From assembly GCA_027886175.1 (NCBI GenBank), contig JAJNNQ010000137.1:8064001-8128000 (forward strand): a stretch of 64,000 nt of DNA, given 5' to 3'. A model generated the notes under the pieces. The model made no database searches and was not told where the DNA came from. It saw only the letters and a program-made list of their open reading frames with translations. The position numbers and the translations under genes were made by a program. Below are positions 50,176 through 62,527 of this stretch, one piece after another (position 1 is the first letter of the stretch; each line of letters begins with the position of its first letter). Origin of the DNA: Phylloscopus collybita. Lineage: Eukaryota; Chordata; Aves; Passeriformes; Phylloscopidae.

Positions 50176-51258
50176 TAAGGATTTCCTTTTTTTAGAATAA
50201 GATGAACAGCAACATATTTAAGGCTAAATTTTATACTTTTTTTTCAAGCTAGCTGGTATAATATTAATCCAGCAAGTCAAACTCTGTTTTAGGGTTTGGG
50301 TTTTCTTTTTCTATAAATGTATTGGTTAGCATCTCGCTTTCAGCCAAGATACTATAAACAATTCGCAGACACAGATCCAATCCAGAGTTAATTAAGGTTG
50401 ATCAAAGCTTATGTGCAGCCCTCAACTCCTAGTGCTGAGGATAAAAGCAGAGGTCTTTGTTAAGGATGTGGTGTCCTTGGAAATATATATCCCCTCCTTA
50501 TTTGTTTGGAATTAATTTCATTTCATTGTAACCTCATGTCTATAAACGCCCTTCCATTAAGTAACAACAACCTCTATGCAATTCTTCTTGGAAAAGTTTT
50601 GAAACTATCTGGAGGCATTCACCATAAATATGTATTTCATTTTTAGAGATGTAGTAATGTGTTTACTGTAGTAATTTTGAGAAGTTACATTGAATTGTGA
50701 TCACTTTTCTTGCAGGAAGGCTCCAGCTTTGACCAGTTCCATTGAGTTAGGCACTGTACTTGGATACAATCAATATCTGGAAAAGTTTCCAGGCTACATG
50801 AACAAGACAAGCAGGAAGTCCTGTGCACACTCTACTGACTGAATGTGGAGACATTAGGGCTGAATCTAGAATTAAAATCTAAAGTCTTGGCAATAGGGCT
50901 CTCTGCTTACCCTCCCCTCCTATATATTCTGGGGCAAAGCCTCCATATGCACCAGCCACCTACACTTGTGTTTTTCAGGTGAATGAAAACTAAACCCAGC
51001 AAGGGGAGGAGAATTTTTGCAAACAGCAGCTGTTGCAAATAATTTGCAATTTGCATGCTACATATTTGCCATTCCATTTAGAAAAAAAAGCCAACTCAGT
51101 TAAAATCTGGGCTTCTAATAATAACTGTTTCTTTGATGGCAGACAGAACAAGTAAGTTGGTCAGTGCCTCCAGCATGCACCAGCTTTGTCTCTAAACTGG
51201 ATTGCCTTTAATGGATAGCAACTCTTAGTGCAGATGGTAGGGCAGTTCAGAGTCCCAG
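50176..51258. other. AT-rich non-coding stretch
   Basis: No open frame of note and no recognisable repeat. Confidence 0.55.
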
Positions 51259-51279
51259 GTAACAATTTTAAATTGTTAC
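51259..51279. repeat. Perfect 10-bp palindrome
   Basis: GTAACAATTT and its exact reverse complement are separated by one T. It could bind a dimeric factor or arise by chance in AT-rich DNA. Confidence 0.85.
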
Positions 51280-53916
51280 ACTTCCTCACATTTGCAGGAA
51301 TCATTACCAGAAGTCCATAACCTCTGCATTACTGCCTAACAGGTCCTAAACCATGCTCATCTTTATGACCTTCAGACTGTTCTGGGCCTAGAGTAGGTTT
51401 GTTCCTGAAGGGCTGTACACAGAGAAAAAGCATTCTCTACTCAGGGAAGTCTTTTTGTCTGTGAGGGAAGAATCCAGCTTGGAAAGGCCCTGTGCCCTAT
51501 CCTTCCACGGAACAAGCTCTCATGTGCAGTAGCTCACAAATGAGATCTTTTGTGTTATGCACGACTATGTACCAGATGTTTTAACCAGATAGAATGCAGA
51601 TCAGGTTCTGTCTATGCTTATAGGACAGGACAACTCCTCATTAAGTTGGTGTGATACAAAATTAATAACTTTGGCTGCCTGTAGTCCTCTCACAGAAATG
51701 GAGAATGGAAAATCCTATATTCAGCCTTGCTCACTCCTTCTGAATGGGGCAGAAAACCTCTCCAAAGACAGCAAAATCAGTCCATTTTTCTTTTATGCCC
51801 ATATGCTAAATTACACAGATATTTTGCTTTTCTTTTGGTTCACTTTTTTTCATGTACGAGTTGTGCCAATCCACTCATCTTCAGGACAAACTCTCCTTCC
51901 TCTATAGCATGGGTAGTTCCTCACAGTACTTCCATCATGTGTAGAGGTAACTAAGTACTCTATTTCTACTATTATGATTTTGCAATATGCCCCTGAGGGC
52001 TTGATAAACATCCCCAGACTTATTCCAATGAGCACATGGGGCACTGAAGGCCATCTCTAGCCCAAAGCAGAGCTTCCATTTGGAAATGGAATATGATTTT
52101 GAACTGGGAACCCAGAAGCAGAGGGACTTTATTTTCTGTTGTTCTTAGCCTTTCATTGGTCTTCAATTAGTCTTACTGTCAGCAGAAAAAAGATTATAGT
52201 AAAGTATAAAGCAAAATGTCAAATTTTACTGCCTGCCAGGTTTTGTTATTGTAATGGAGCTGAACGAATTGGTAATGGGTAGAAGCCTTGTGCTTATAGT
52301 TACTAGAGAGACAAAAGTATTGGTGAACTTTGTGTTCTGCCTAAAAAAAATATCACTCTGGGCTATGTAGCTACTATTTTATGCTCCTGTGTAGAAATAT
52401 TTTTTTTCCTTAACTTGAAGCAACAGAAGTATTCTCCTCTTCCATGGGAAAAAGAAAAAAAAATAGAATTATTCCAACATTTTGTTAACAGTAAATCTTA
52501 AGTATTTAGTAAATTGTAAATATTTCCCTTTGGTTATATTTAAGTAAAAAAACTCCAAACCTCCTTGGGTTTGGATGAGTTTGCATTTTAAAAAAAAATA
52601 GATTCTATTATCTACTGAAAATAAGTGGAAAATTGCTAGTGGAGGAAACATGAAATGTCGTGTCAGGTTGTAAATTTGAAATAGGAGAAAGTACAATTTT
52701 TTTCAGCAATTTTTTTCCATCTAGATTTTTCAGGGAAGACAGTTTCTGCTGACTTTAAGATTAATTTCTGTGTTTTTTTTCTCTTATAAGTTATTTATTA
52801 ACTATTCATCCTCTCTTCCCCATAATCTGCGAGAACAGCTCTATATACATGTGAATTCTTCTGGTGCCTCCAGTGTGATACTAGAAGTTTCTCTTTTAGC
52901 ATTGGTGGTTTAACATCCTTTGGAGCAAAGTGAACCAATGACTTAATTAACTTCCACTTGGGCAGTTATCTGCTCTGGGAACCTGCAGGAAGTATTATTC
53001 TGTTTGAGGGTGACAAATGAACATACATGAGGTACCACACGCCACCCAGTGGGAGATCTGACAAGAAACATAATTTATTTCATTAGTGGTGCCAAAATGG
53101 GCTTTCAAGCTGAAAACCTAAATATGTAGTAGCATCCTAGAAGAGGAAACAGCATGGGCTTCTTCTGAAAAAAATTGATTGTATACAGTTCACAACACGT
53201 ATTTCCATGGGAAAGTTTAAATTTTGTGTCAGTCTTCATCCATCATACTGTAGTTTGTTAGGTGTCAACCTAAGTAGTGTATAAAATAAACAGTCATAAA
53301 TACTTTTGGATTTGGTAATACTTATCAATTACATTATGAAATACAGATTTAAAAGAAAATAACTAGCCTTGATTCAGAATTAACTTTCAGGTTTTAGAAC
53401 ATATTTATAATTGCTCTTAGTATTGTGGATTTCAAAACATGGCTACAGTCACCAACATCCTTGGCTTTCTTCAGATATATTGTAATTTATTGAGTAAAAG
53501 TTAGTGGCAGCCTCTAATTACCCACAGAACCAAAGTTTCCTGAATGAAAACTTGAGATCAAAGGGCATGAATAATAGCCTTAAAGGCATCTCCCCTTACA
53601 CAGGCTACTCTTAGCCCCTCTGCTGTCCTTTGGTATAAATTAAGCACCTTAGGATGACTAAAACATGAAGCACAGAAGGTTTAGATTTCACAGAAGATGA
53701 ATGGTTGGATTATTGATGGGAAAAGGAGCATGGGAAAATATAAACCATGTAGATCTAAAAATTTTAAACTCTGTAAGCAATCACTTTTGCTTTAGTAATT
53801 TTTTTTAATTTATTTTTTCATCATTTTATTCAAATCCTTTCTGTTGATAAGGCAGCTGGGTTGTTCTGTGTCACTGAGCTGCACTTTTAAGCAAGCTCAG
53901 AAGCCTTTCACAGTTC
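51280..53916. other. AT-rich non-coding stretch
   Basis: Frames of 64 to 97 codons around 51614-52044 lie on both strands, with no recognisable product. Nothing else is seen. Confidence 0.5.
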
Positions 53917-53953
53917 ATTCTGTTGATTTCAGTGGGCATATGACCAGGCCATA
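53917..53953 (+). mobile_element. Possible ancient amniote CR1/L3-like fragment
   Basis: TTCTGTTGATTTCAGTGGGC followed by ATATGACCAGGCC resembles a block frequent in sauropsid ancient repeats. Short and uncertain. Confidence 0.27.
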
Positions 53954-54522
53954 AAACCACAAGAGCAATCACTGGTTGTTAAAAACCATACAAGCACTTA
54001 CATTCAATTATAATGAAAAAGGTGCATACCTCTTGTGTCTCATGAAACTCAGACTTGAAGGCTGTTTGATTCCTCTTATATATAGCATGAATCCAGTTCC
54101 TTCCTGATGTAAAGTTCATTGCCTTTCACTAGTGTTACACATGCTGAATTTAATTCATTTCATATCCCATTATGGTGTAAATGTGTGTAACCATAGGAAT
54201 GAGGAAAATAGGATCAAAACCCTTCCTAATGTAGATGTTTATTCATAGACAAAGATTTTCTAGGATAAATGGGTACATGATGCAAAAGTTCATGAAAAAA
54301 ATCTTTATTTGCTTTCTATGAAGAACATTTTCTTTGAAGGAAAAAAAAAAGTACAAAAAGAAAAATCAGTAACAGTTTTGGGAAATGGTAAAATAAAATG
54401 TTTCTCCATGAGCTGTGAAAATGGCTGACTTTTCATCTTGGCCTTAATTTGTTAACAACCAAAATATTAACTTTCTAAAATTTGGACATTTGAAAAATTA
54501 TTTATTTTCTATTTACCTGTAT
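53954..54522. other. AT-rich non-coding stretch
   Basis: No gene is seen. An A-run lies near 54340-54350. Confidence 0.5.
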
Positions 54523-54548
54523 TGAAAGCAATCAATGAAAGCAGTCAA
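54523..54548. repeat. 13-bp tandem duplication
   Basis: TGAAAGCAATCAA and TGAAAGCAGTCAA stand side by side with one mismatch. Confidence 0.85.
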
Positions 54549-54639
54549 ATGCCCAACTTACCTTCCTTTGTAAACCAGAGAGATGTATATTATAATCATA
54601 CCTCATTCAATCCTATGGCCCAGGTTTCAGGGCAGTCAA

Positions 54640-54930
54640 GCAAACCCCAGAAAAGGGGGTTCACCTACTCCTTATACTTGATTAACATCTGGGCTTTGAA
54701 CAAAGCTCATTTGGTTTCCAGGAAGTTGAGCCAGGCTTTGTCTCTCCTCTTAAGGCTGTTCCACTTTTTAGAATACAATTAAAAATTCATTGGCCTGGGA
54801 AGGGAACCCAAATGTCTCACATCCCCTGGGATGGGCCTAGCCACTGTCTTATACAGCCATTTTCACGCTCTCTTGCTGTCTCAATAAATATTGAAGTATT
54901 TTATGCAAAACGAAAGACCCTCTTGTGTGA
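54640..54930 (+). other. LTR-like or promoter/polyA-like segment
   Basis: A CTTATACAG TATA-like string (54848-54856) is followed about 30 bases later by CTCAATAAATATTG, a canonical AATAAA signal. That order is typical of compact LTRs, but I cannot find inverted ends or a target-site duplication and do not recognise a family. Confidence 0.15.
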
Positions 54931-55089
54931 GCAATGGAGAAAAAAATGCATTCAAAGGCTACTGTAGATCGTGATGGGTGCAGCAGCCTTGGGGAAGGGA
55001 GCAGTCCTGCCTTTGACCCTTGCCTTGAACCAAGAAAAAAGAGGTTTGAACCTCTCTCTCCTCATGGAGAAGTGTGCTTATTTTTGGGG

Positions 55090-55115
55090 AAAAAAAAACA
55101 AAACAAAACAAAACA
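55090..55115. repeat. (AAAAC)n simple repeat
   Basis: A poly-A run leads into AAAAC units. Confidence 0.85.
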
Positions 55116-56885
55116 GAAATTTAAACCAAAATGTGCACTGCTAAGGTCTCATGCTACCTCTCTGGCTTTCCTGATTCCAAGTGCAGAAAAAAATACCATT
55201 TAGAAAATTGTAATGGTAAGGTTGGGGGTATGGGTCTTTTGTTTAGGGCATATTGGAATTCGGCATAAATTTTTTGTTTAGTTCAGTTTAGTCTTAGAGT
55301 AGCCTAAATAATACTTCTTCATATTTATATTTGTTTTTCTTTTAAGAAAATAAATACATAATCAACTAAAGAAATAGATCAAGAACATTTCCATGCCTTT
55401 TCTAAGTTTTTAAATTTTTTTTCTCAGGTCCATTTATTTGAAGGAAGAGCTTTGACTCAAAGTTTTTTTGATTAAAGCCAAAAAATTGTTTGTTTTTTTT
55501 TTTTCCCCTGTGAAGTATGACAGGAAAAAGTACCATTTTTCAAGTAGTTTTAATCTTATCTCTGAATAGGTGTAGTTATGCTTAAATTGTCAGGTTTCAG
55601 GAAAACTTTGAGCTCACAAAACTGATCCAAAGCCCTCTGAGTAGGTGACAGTCTTTGTGTTGACTTAAACTGTCTATAGAGGGGAAGCTGAGTTAAAACC
55701 TACGGATTGAGAATTTGTGCCTGTGTAATTAGTTTATTAAGACAGAGGTTTCAGGAAGGAGAGATATCTCAATGTTATCTTAATATTGCAGCAATTTGAT
55801 GAATTATGCTTGGAAGTGGAGATACTTTTATATATTGTGTGTGTTGTTTGTTTTTTTGTTTTTTGCTTTTTTTCTCCCTGCTCTATTATGGATATAACAT
55901 ATTGATGGTGAGGACACTGTAGAGGCCAATGAATTCCAATCAATGTGGATGCTCAGAAACCCTCAGCGGTCAAAGAGCTCTGGCAAACAAAGCCATTTTA
56001 TAATGCATTGACACAGACTTCACATTGCCCTGAGGAATAGAAAGGGTAGTTAGTTTAGGCAATCATGAAAAAATAAATCTCAAGGAGCAAATATTCTCAC
56101 TTACAACAGCTTTCTGACAATAAGGCCATTTCTGACGGGAAGGGAGTTCACAGGTCATTCTTATTAAGTGCTTGACTGATTTATTTTAACACAACTTTCC
56201 CTTCTGCTGAAGCTGGGAGAACTGAGGTGTATTTTTCCTCCAGAAAAGCCTGCTAATGCTGTGCTGGGCTGCTGAGTGGAAAGGGTGAGCACTGTTATCC
56301 CATCGTATCAATTGCAGTATGCTTCCATCAATGCAGCCAAAATGCTCTGGAAGGGAGAATTCTCCAGCTTGAATCCCTTCCCTTACTGACTCTCCCTAAC
56401 CTCCAGAGTTTGCCAAGTGACCTTTTAGGAACACTTAGGTGGCAGTTGTGCTTGTCCTTGCAAACTGGTAACCTGTTCTCTCTACCCACTGCACTTTCCT
56501 GCAGTATTTATTTAAGGAATAAGGAACAGCCCAATCCTCCCTCTAGAAGATGGCATTTTGAAATCTGCCTTAAAGCATTTGTGATGTTTCTCAAAGCCAG
56601 ACTGTACTGAATATTAAAAACATCATATGGGGTAATATTCCTCACTCATATTATACACTATGTCTTTTGGGACTCTAGCTTTGCTTTTAATTACATCATT
56701 ACCCTAATTATCTTATTAACATCCATCCCTTTATGGAAGAATAATATAAAGGCTTTTTACTTTGCCCCCGCAGCAGGCTCATGATCAAATATTCGGAAAC
56801 CATTACACTAATCATAACCATTTCACTGTTAGCTTCCACTTTGCCCATCTGTTTGCCCATATCCACTTGCTTCCTGCCATAGCCT
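55116..56885. other. AT-rich non-coding stretch
   Basis: T/G simple patches occur at about 55494-55505 and 55844-55873. Frames under 70 codons only. No gene. Confidence 0.55.
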
Positions 56886-56975
56886 CAGACTGTCAGCTCT
56901 CTGAGGCAGGGTGTCTCACAGAGCTTTGCACAGGGCTTGCTTCTGGCTGGGGTGTGTGGGCGGTAGAACTGCCAT
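56886..56975 (+). mobile_element. Probable ancient L2/MIR-like tail fragment
   Basis: CAGACTGTCAGCTCTCTGAG, GCAGGGTGTCTC, a GAGCTTTGCACAGGGCTT block and GGCTGGGGTGTGTGGGCGGT appear in the order of a repeat tail widespread in reptiles and birds. Assignment from memory. Confidence 0.4.
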
Positions 56976-59900
56976 AGTGATAGGTTTGTTTTCCAGATTA
57001 TCAGTAACATAATTGCAATTATATTAAGCTGTAATATTTTTTTTGCCAATGTATTTTCTTACCTTATAATCTTGGGGTACTGTGTAGCATCTCCAAAGCA
57101 ATTGGGAGTGGCAATTTGTTTATTAATTAAACAGATTGATAAATAGCAACTGAAACAGTTTGGGTACAATAAAGGCAAATGTTCTGTCCTTTAGTGATAG
57201 ACAATCATGCGTTCAACACACTTTGCAGAAATGAGATAGGAAGCAATGAAAAGAGAATTTGATTATGTGTTGTCACTCCAATTCATTCTTCTCACTTCTC
57301 ACAATTAGTTTAGGCCCTTCATCTATTCATGTCATCCATACAACACTTCTACAGTTGTTGTTTATCACCTTCCTCTTTTATTCCTACTTTGAAAATGGGA
57401 ATTTTTTGCAATATTGCTTCAGAGGAAATTATAGATCAGACTAGACAATCACACTTTTTTTTTTTTCCCTTTCATTTATAGCAAGAAGAAATACAAAATT
57501 GAAATTATTTGCCATGTTCATCAAAGAAAGCATTGGGTTGAGAACACTGGATGCTGACTGCAGTAGTAAAGGAGTACAAGCTGAAAATATGATACAGCTG
57601 TGCAGATAGCTTTGTGATTATTTTGAAAAGCTGGCTATCTGCCCCATCTGACAGTCTGTGAACATGGCAAATAATTTAACATTCATGCTGCTCCTGTTTT
57701 GGCATTATATATATGAATCATGTGGTCACCACTTTCCAAATTGGTAGATCAGAAAGGAGTTAATGACTAAAGTTTTGGTCATGACTTGTTCCATTGTTCC
57801 ATAATTAAAATCATTGTAAAATGAAATATCAAGGCATAAAGGACATTTGTGTCCTGACTCATAGGTCATGGAGAGCTTTTATTTTAGTACATCTTAAGGA
57901 GTTATTTCTAACTTTGGAAGTTTCCTGAAGGGTTGATTAACTGCTGAATGCCAGGCATGGTCCATGGATTCCTTTTTGACTCCATAGGCTTCTACATCCC
58001 CAAATAACCAGCCATTTACTATCACTTCTATGAGTTGAAAGAGAATATGCAAAGTCTTATTTCATCTAGGCTTCAAAAGTCTATGGAAGATTTGCAATTA
58101 GATTTTCTCAAAAAACAAAAACAAAACCCCAAAACCAAAAGTACCCCCCAAAACCCAACAATCCTAATTATTATTTGCCTGAATTTTGGGTTTGAGTTTT
58201 TTTGTGTAGCTGAAATGCATGAGAAGGGAAGCCCTTATTAAGTTACATGGTAAAAGGATGTTTTTTATTCTAATGGCTTTATTCTCTTTGATCCAGCAAG
58301 GAGGTGGAGGCTTTTTGTTACACTTACACCATTTGTCTTAAGCAAGTTTGAGTATGAAAATCCCCCTGTGGAGTAGCATTCTTGATCCTAAGTCCACCTG
58401 GGCACTGTGCTTATGTGCATGTCACTTTGGAGCAAAGCTGATAACAGAATTAGATGACGTGTTGGGTTATTCTCAACACAGCAGTGAGCCAAATCACCTC
58501 ACCAGTTCTTCCTCCAGGATTCAACATTTTCTCTGACCACACAGGTGACCCCCAAAGCTGTCCTGAGATGAGCTTCTCTCTATCAGCATCAAAATGTTGC
58601 CCTCTTAGAAAATCATGAGTGTCCACTTATCTGAATTTTAGCTTTTGTTCTTTATTCTGGCTGAACCAGCACGAGTTAAAAGCAGGGGTTTGTGTGAAGA
58701 CATAGCTAAAGTTAGACTTAATGCCAAGTAAACTTGGAGTTTTCAGGGCAGGGAAAGCACAAAAGAAGAATGAATACTGATCCAGCTATGGGAGACATGG
58801 CCTGTACCTCTGTGATTTGCAATCAGATATGTCCTAAGAGCATGAGAGAATATCACATTTACAAACAGGGGCAGGAATAGGTTATCTCAATACCCATTAG
58901 TGCAATATCAAATTTCTTTCCTTATCTGTCCTAGAAAGGAGCAAACATAGTCCATGTTCTTGAATGCACAGAGAACAAGGAGGTAGAAAATAGTCTCACC
59001 AGCCTTCCTAGACCCCATGGAAGAGCTGCCCTGCATTTCAGACTAAATCTTGTGAGCCACTGTGCATCAGCCTCCTCAAAGGTGCTGTGGGAATTCAAAT
59101 ACTGTCTCATCATTACCCAAATACTTGCCTGCCTTTTTTGTCACACACAAGGTTCCTAGCTTGCTTGCTGTTTGTGCAGAACACATGGATACACCTGCCA
59201 GACATTTCACATCAAAGGCATTGTAGAGCTTATGTTCCAAAGCAAATATACAACTGATAGCAAAACACAGCAATCAAAAGCAGACAGTTCTTCAATTTGA
59301 TGTAATGTAAGAAACATGAATTTTTATGAACTATGCTGATTTTATTTTTGTCTTCTGCTGCTATACAAGAATATTCTTTTGATGATAATTTGAGCAAAAA
59401 AGTCTGTTGAAACTTCTGTAGATAGAACAGCAGGAACTGGATAACAGTTTTGGCTTGTGGGGTTGTTTGCTTGTTTGTTTTTGTTACTGGTGGCAACTGG
59501 AAATGTTCATGTTACCCAAAGTGACAGGGAAAATTGTCAGCATTGCAGCAGTACCCCTTGCCCCCCTCCATGAAGGAAAACACTCTCCTTATCCATCTGT
59601 GAAAATTCAGCTTTGATCGAAGATTTGCAAAGTCAGTTTCTTAGGATTAATAATGTTGCCAAGGATTGCATGAGAGGCTTGGAATCCTTGACTCATCCAC
59701 CTGATATACCCAATCTGTTTTACCTCTCTCTAAATAGAAATTTACCTGTCATATCTAGGATTAAAATAACTCCTGGGCCATAGAGTAGACATTAGAAAGT
59801 TTTTAACATAAATGGAAACAGCCTAAAATTTAAGGGTCACTTTAGCTTCCTGCTGTAGCAAATTCTATGTTTGACTGGAAGGTTAATAAAAGGAAATAAG

Positions 59901-60198
59901 GATTTACAGCTTAGAAATTGAATGATTCTTTGAAGTGGTCTTTACATGAGGATTTTTTTTTTTCAATTCAGTAGTTGGCTCTGTCAACATTTCCCTTCCA
60001 AAATATCATATTAGTGTGAAAATAGCAAGGAAAAAGGCACAATAAAGCAAAGGTTTTATGACTATAAAATTAGTCTCCATAGAAATATGGAATTCCCAGC
60101 TGAAATGAATAAGAAATCAATAACAGTACTGAAGTAATAAAACACAATTGTCAGGGCAGGAGGTCTTAAACTGCTATTTAGTCACTGTAATGGTGTGA
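56976..60198. other. AT-rich non-coding stretch
   Basis: Frames of 60 to 88 codons at 58035-58536 (+) and 58931-59496 (-) have no recognisable product. T11 at 57457 and an A/C-rich patch at 58110-58160 are simple sequence. No gene. Confidence 0.55.
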
Positions 60199-60242
60199 GG
60201 TTTTTTGGTTTTGTTTTTGTTGTTTGTTTGTTTGTTTGTTTT
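60199..60242. repeat. GT-rich tract with (TTTG)n
   Basis: T/G mixed runs pass into five TTTG-type units at 60221-60242. It ends about 165 bases before the LTR. Confidence 0.85.
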
Positions 60243-60405
60243 CATCTGCACACAGCAGTCAGATGAATAAGGCTCTACACTATAGATGAAATGCAATTAA
60301 TTTCATCTTCAATATACTAGCTGGTATATTATCATCATACATGCACACATTAAACTGCAACCAGATCAGTTTTGAAACCCTGGTCATACAGCAGGAGAAT
60401 GGGGA

Positions 60406-60459
60406 TGACATGGTTTAACCAGCAACTAAGTACCATGCAGCTGCTTACACAGTAATATG

Positions 60460-60498
<39 letters not shown>

Positions 60499-60893
60499 AG
60501 AAGAAGAAAGAAAACCCAAGACAAGTGTTGCACAATACAATTGCTCACCATGCACTGACCAAGACTGTCTGGCCCCAAGCAGCTCCTGACCAGCTCCCCC
60601 CAGTTTCTGTACTGGGCCTGATGCTCCATGGTGTGGAACATCCCTTTGGTCAGCTCAGGTCAGCTGTCCTGGCCATGCTTCCCCCTCAGATTCTTGTGCA
60701 CCTGCTCACTGGCAGAGCCTGGGAAACTGAAAAGTCCTGGATTTAGACTAAGAATTACTTAGCAACAACTAAAACATGAGTGTGTTTTCAACATTTATTC
60801 TCATACGGAATCCAAAACAGAGCACTGTACCAGCTACTAAGAAAATAATTAACTCTATCCCAGCTTTGTCATGTAGGAAACCAACACTGGGCA
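60406..60893 (-). mobile_element. Solo LTR of an avian ERVL-type endogenous retrovirus
   Basis: Read on the minus strand it begins near 60893 and ends TTAAACCATGTCA at 60406. Several blocks match, in order, an LTR family very common in birds: ATTAACTCTATCCCAGC (plus-strand form, about 60848), AATCCAAAACAGAGCACTGT, TTACTTAGCAACAACTAAAA, ACATCCCTTTGGTCAG and CAATTGCTCACC, plus TGGTTTAACCAGCAACTAAG at the left end. The central part carries a poly-A of 37 and appears to lack a section normally present between two T-rich tracts. The right end differs by an apparent short insertion. No viral reading frame or second LTR is present, so it is a solo LTR, presumably left by recombination. Target-site duplication is unclear; AGAAT at 60396-60400 and 60893-60897 is one option. 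Confidence 0.85.
60460..60509. repeat. Poly-A (37 A) and (GAA)n within the LTR
   Basis: A37 (60460-60496) is followed by four GAA/AAG units and more A/G sequence. It replaces part of the expected LTR interior. It would be a highly mutable homopolymer and a likely sequencing error spot. Confidence 0.9.
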
Positions 60894-61033
60894 GAATTTT
60901 TTATTAATGATCTAGGGAAGCAAAGATAAGAGGTTATCAGTGATGCTTCACAGCAGGATAAAAGCTCCAGTTATGTGAACTGCAGAAGCTACATCTTGAG
61001 CAAGTATTTTTGCTGTGTTTACAAAACAGCTGA
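60894..61033. other. AT-rich flank of the LTR
   Basis: Nothing recognisable. Confidence 0.5.
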
Positions 61034-61049
61034 GATGATGATGATGATG
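61034..61049. repeat. (GAT)5 microsatellite
   Basis: Five GAT units are read directly. Confidence 0.85.
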
Positions 61050-62476
61050 GAATTAGTATAGTAGCATATTACTATAGACTCTTAGACTAAATGCCATTTT
61101 TTAAAAGTTAGATGTAGCTTGATATGACAGTGAATAAAAGGCCTGAAAACAGTATATGAACCAACTGTAGCTATTCTGAGAGGGAGATGTTTCTTCATAA
61201 AATTAGTGGCTTGAAGATTAATTCTCAGGAGTATCAGAGGCAAGAGTCTATCTAATCTACACTACCAGTAATACTCATCAGTGGGATTTAAAGAAACAGA
61301 AATTCATCCTGATTCATCCTGCACCAAGCACTTTATTCTGGTGATGCTAATGCTGCAGAAAGACAACTGGGAAAACAAGTTATAGAAAGAGTTTCCTAGG
61401 GAAGTCAGAGTAACATTTTTCAAATGTTTTCAGAAGGAGTACTAAATATTTCTAAAGTTATCAAGGGTATAGAGAAATTTTTTAGATAAGATTAAAAGGG
61501 TTATGTGGGAGACACTTAGATATTTTTGTTTTCGTGTTGCCCTGGTTCCTTTATTGCTGATGTTTTAACCATGAACTTGAGTCTGTTAATCTACTTTTCT
61601 ATGCTTCTCTTAAAACTCACTCTCAGATGAGCAAGAGATGAGAAATTATATTGCCACACCTCTTTTGTAACTTTGTTACTGCCATATTCCTTCAAAATTG
61701 CCCAGAGTTCAGATATTTGAGTAAACTGTGCATTTTTTAGTCTCCTGATGTTTTAAACTGAGCAATACTATTTGTATCTGGCACCATGTAAATTTAGCAC
61801 TAGCTTAACATACATGTGAAAAGGCTTACTGAAAACACAGAATCTCATTTCTTCTTTTCCCAGCAAAACTTTAAAACATCAAAAATCATCATTAAAATAA
61901 TTCAGAATTTCAAATATGTGTGACCTCTTTTTATTTATATGTTATTCATTAGTTGTAAATAATCTGAAGTGACCGGCAACCTTTGACATGCAGTCCCAGA
62001 AAACTTTGTGCCTTCCCATTGGGACCATCAGTCCCATTTATTTTTGGTTATGCCATGCCCACAGGTTTCACTGTGTCAATTTTCTGCAACTCTTACTCAA
62101 GTGACACTTCCTTAGGGAAAATGACCTTTTCAAAACATCTCCCCAAGAATTGTAAAGGCATTACCCTTTCTCTAAAGTTTGTGTCAGTTTGGTCGTACAG
62201 TTTCACCCAAAGTATGCCACTGGTGACTGTCTAAGTCTCACAATATATTCTCATTTCATTTTAATAAAATGGTCATTTCTTCTGTTGGCACCAGGTTGAA
62301 GTAAGTTTGTATTTTTTCCTGTCTCTACTTTTAGTGTTGGGTCTGACAGGCTATTAATGTCTTCTATTCCCTCTGGAACAAATTACACTTCACGGCAGAC
62401 TCATTGTAGCACCCCACAAGTTAGTCATGCTTAGCATTGTTAGGAGCATGACTCCACAGGTTTTTTATTAGTTTCA
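61050..62476. other. AT-rich non-coding stretch
   Basis: A 10-bp tandem duplication of ATTCATCCTG lies at 61302-61321. An 83-codon frame at 61983-62234 (+) has no recognisable product. No gene. Confidence 0.5.
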
Positions 62477-62527
62477 GGGGTTTTGGGGTTTCAGTTTGGG
62501 TTTTTGGGTGTTGTTGGTTTTTTGGGG
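62477..62527 (+). repeat. G-run cluster (possible G-quadruplex)
   Basis: Runs GGGG, GGGG, GGG, GGG and GGGG are separated by T-rich spacers of 4, 9, 5 and 13 bases. Strict four-run models with loops up to seven are not met; relaxed models are. Confidence 0.5.

Noticed and set aside
60350..60641. ORFs with long phenylalanine runs
   Set aside because: They are translations of the poly-A/T tract inside the LTR.
62477..62492. GGGGTTTTGGGG, telomere-like string
   Set aside because: It is a single short occurrence in a T/G-rich tract, and vertebrate telomeres use TTAGGG.
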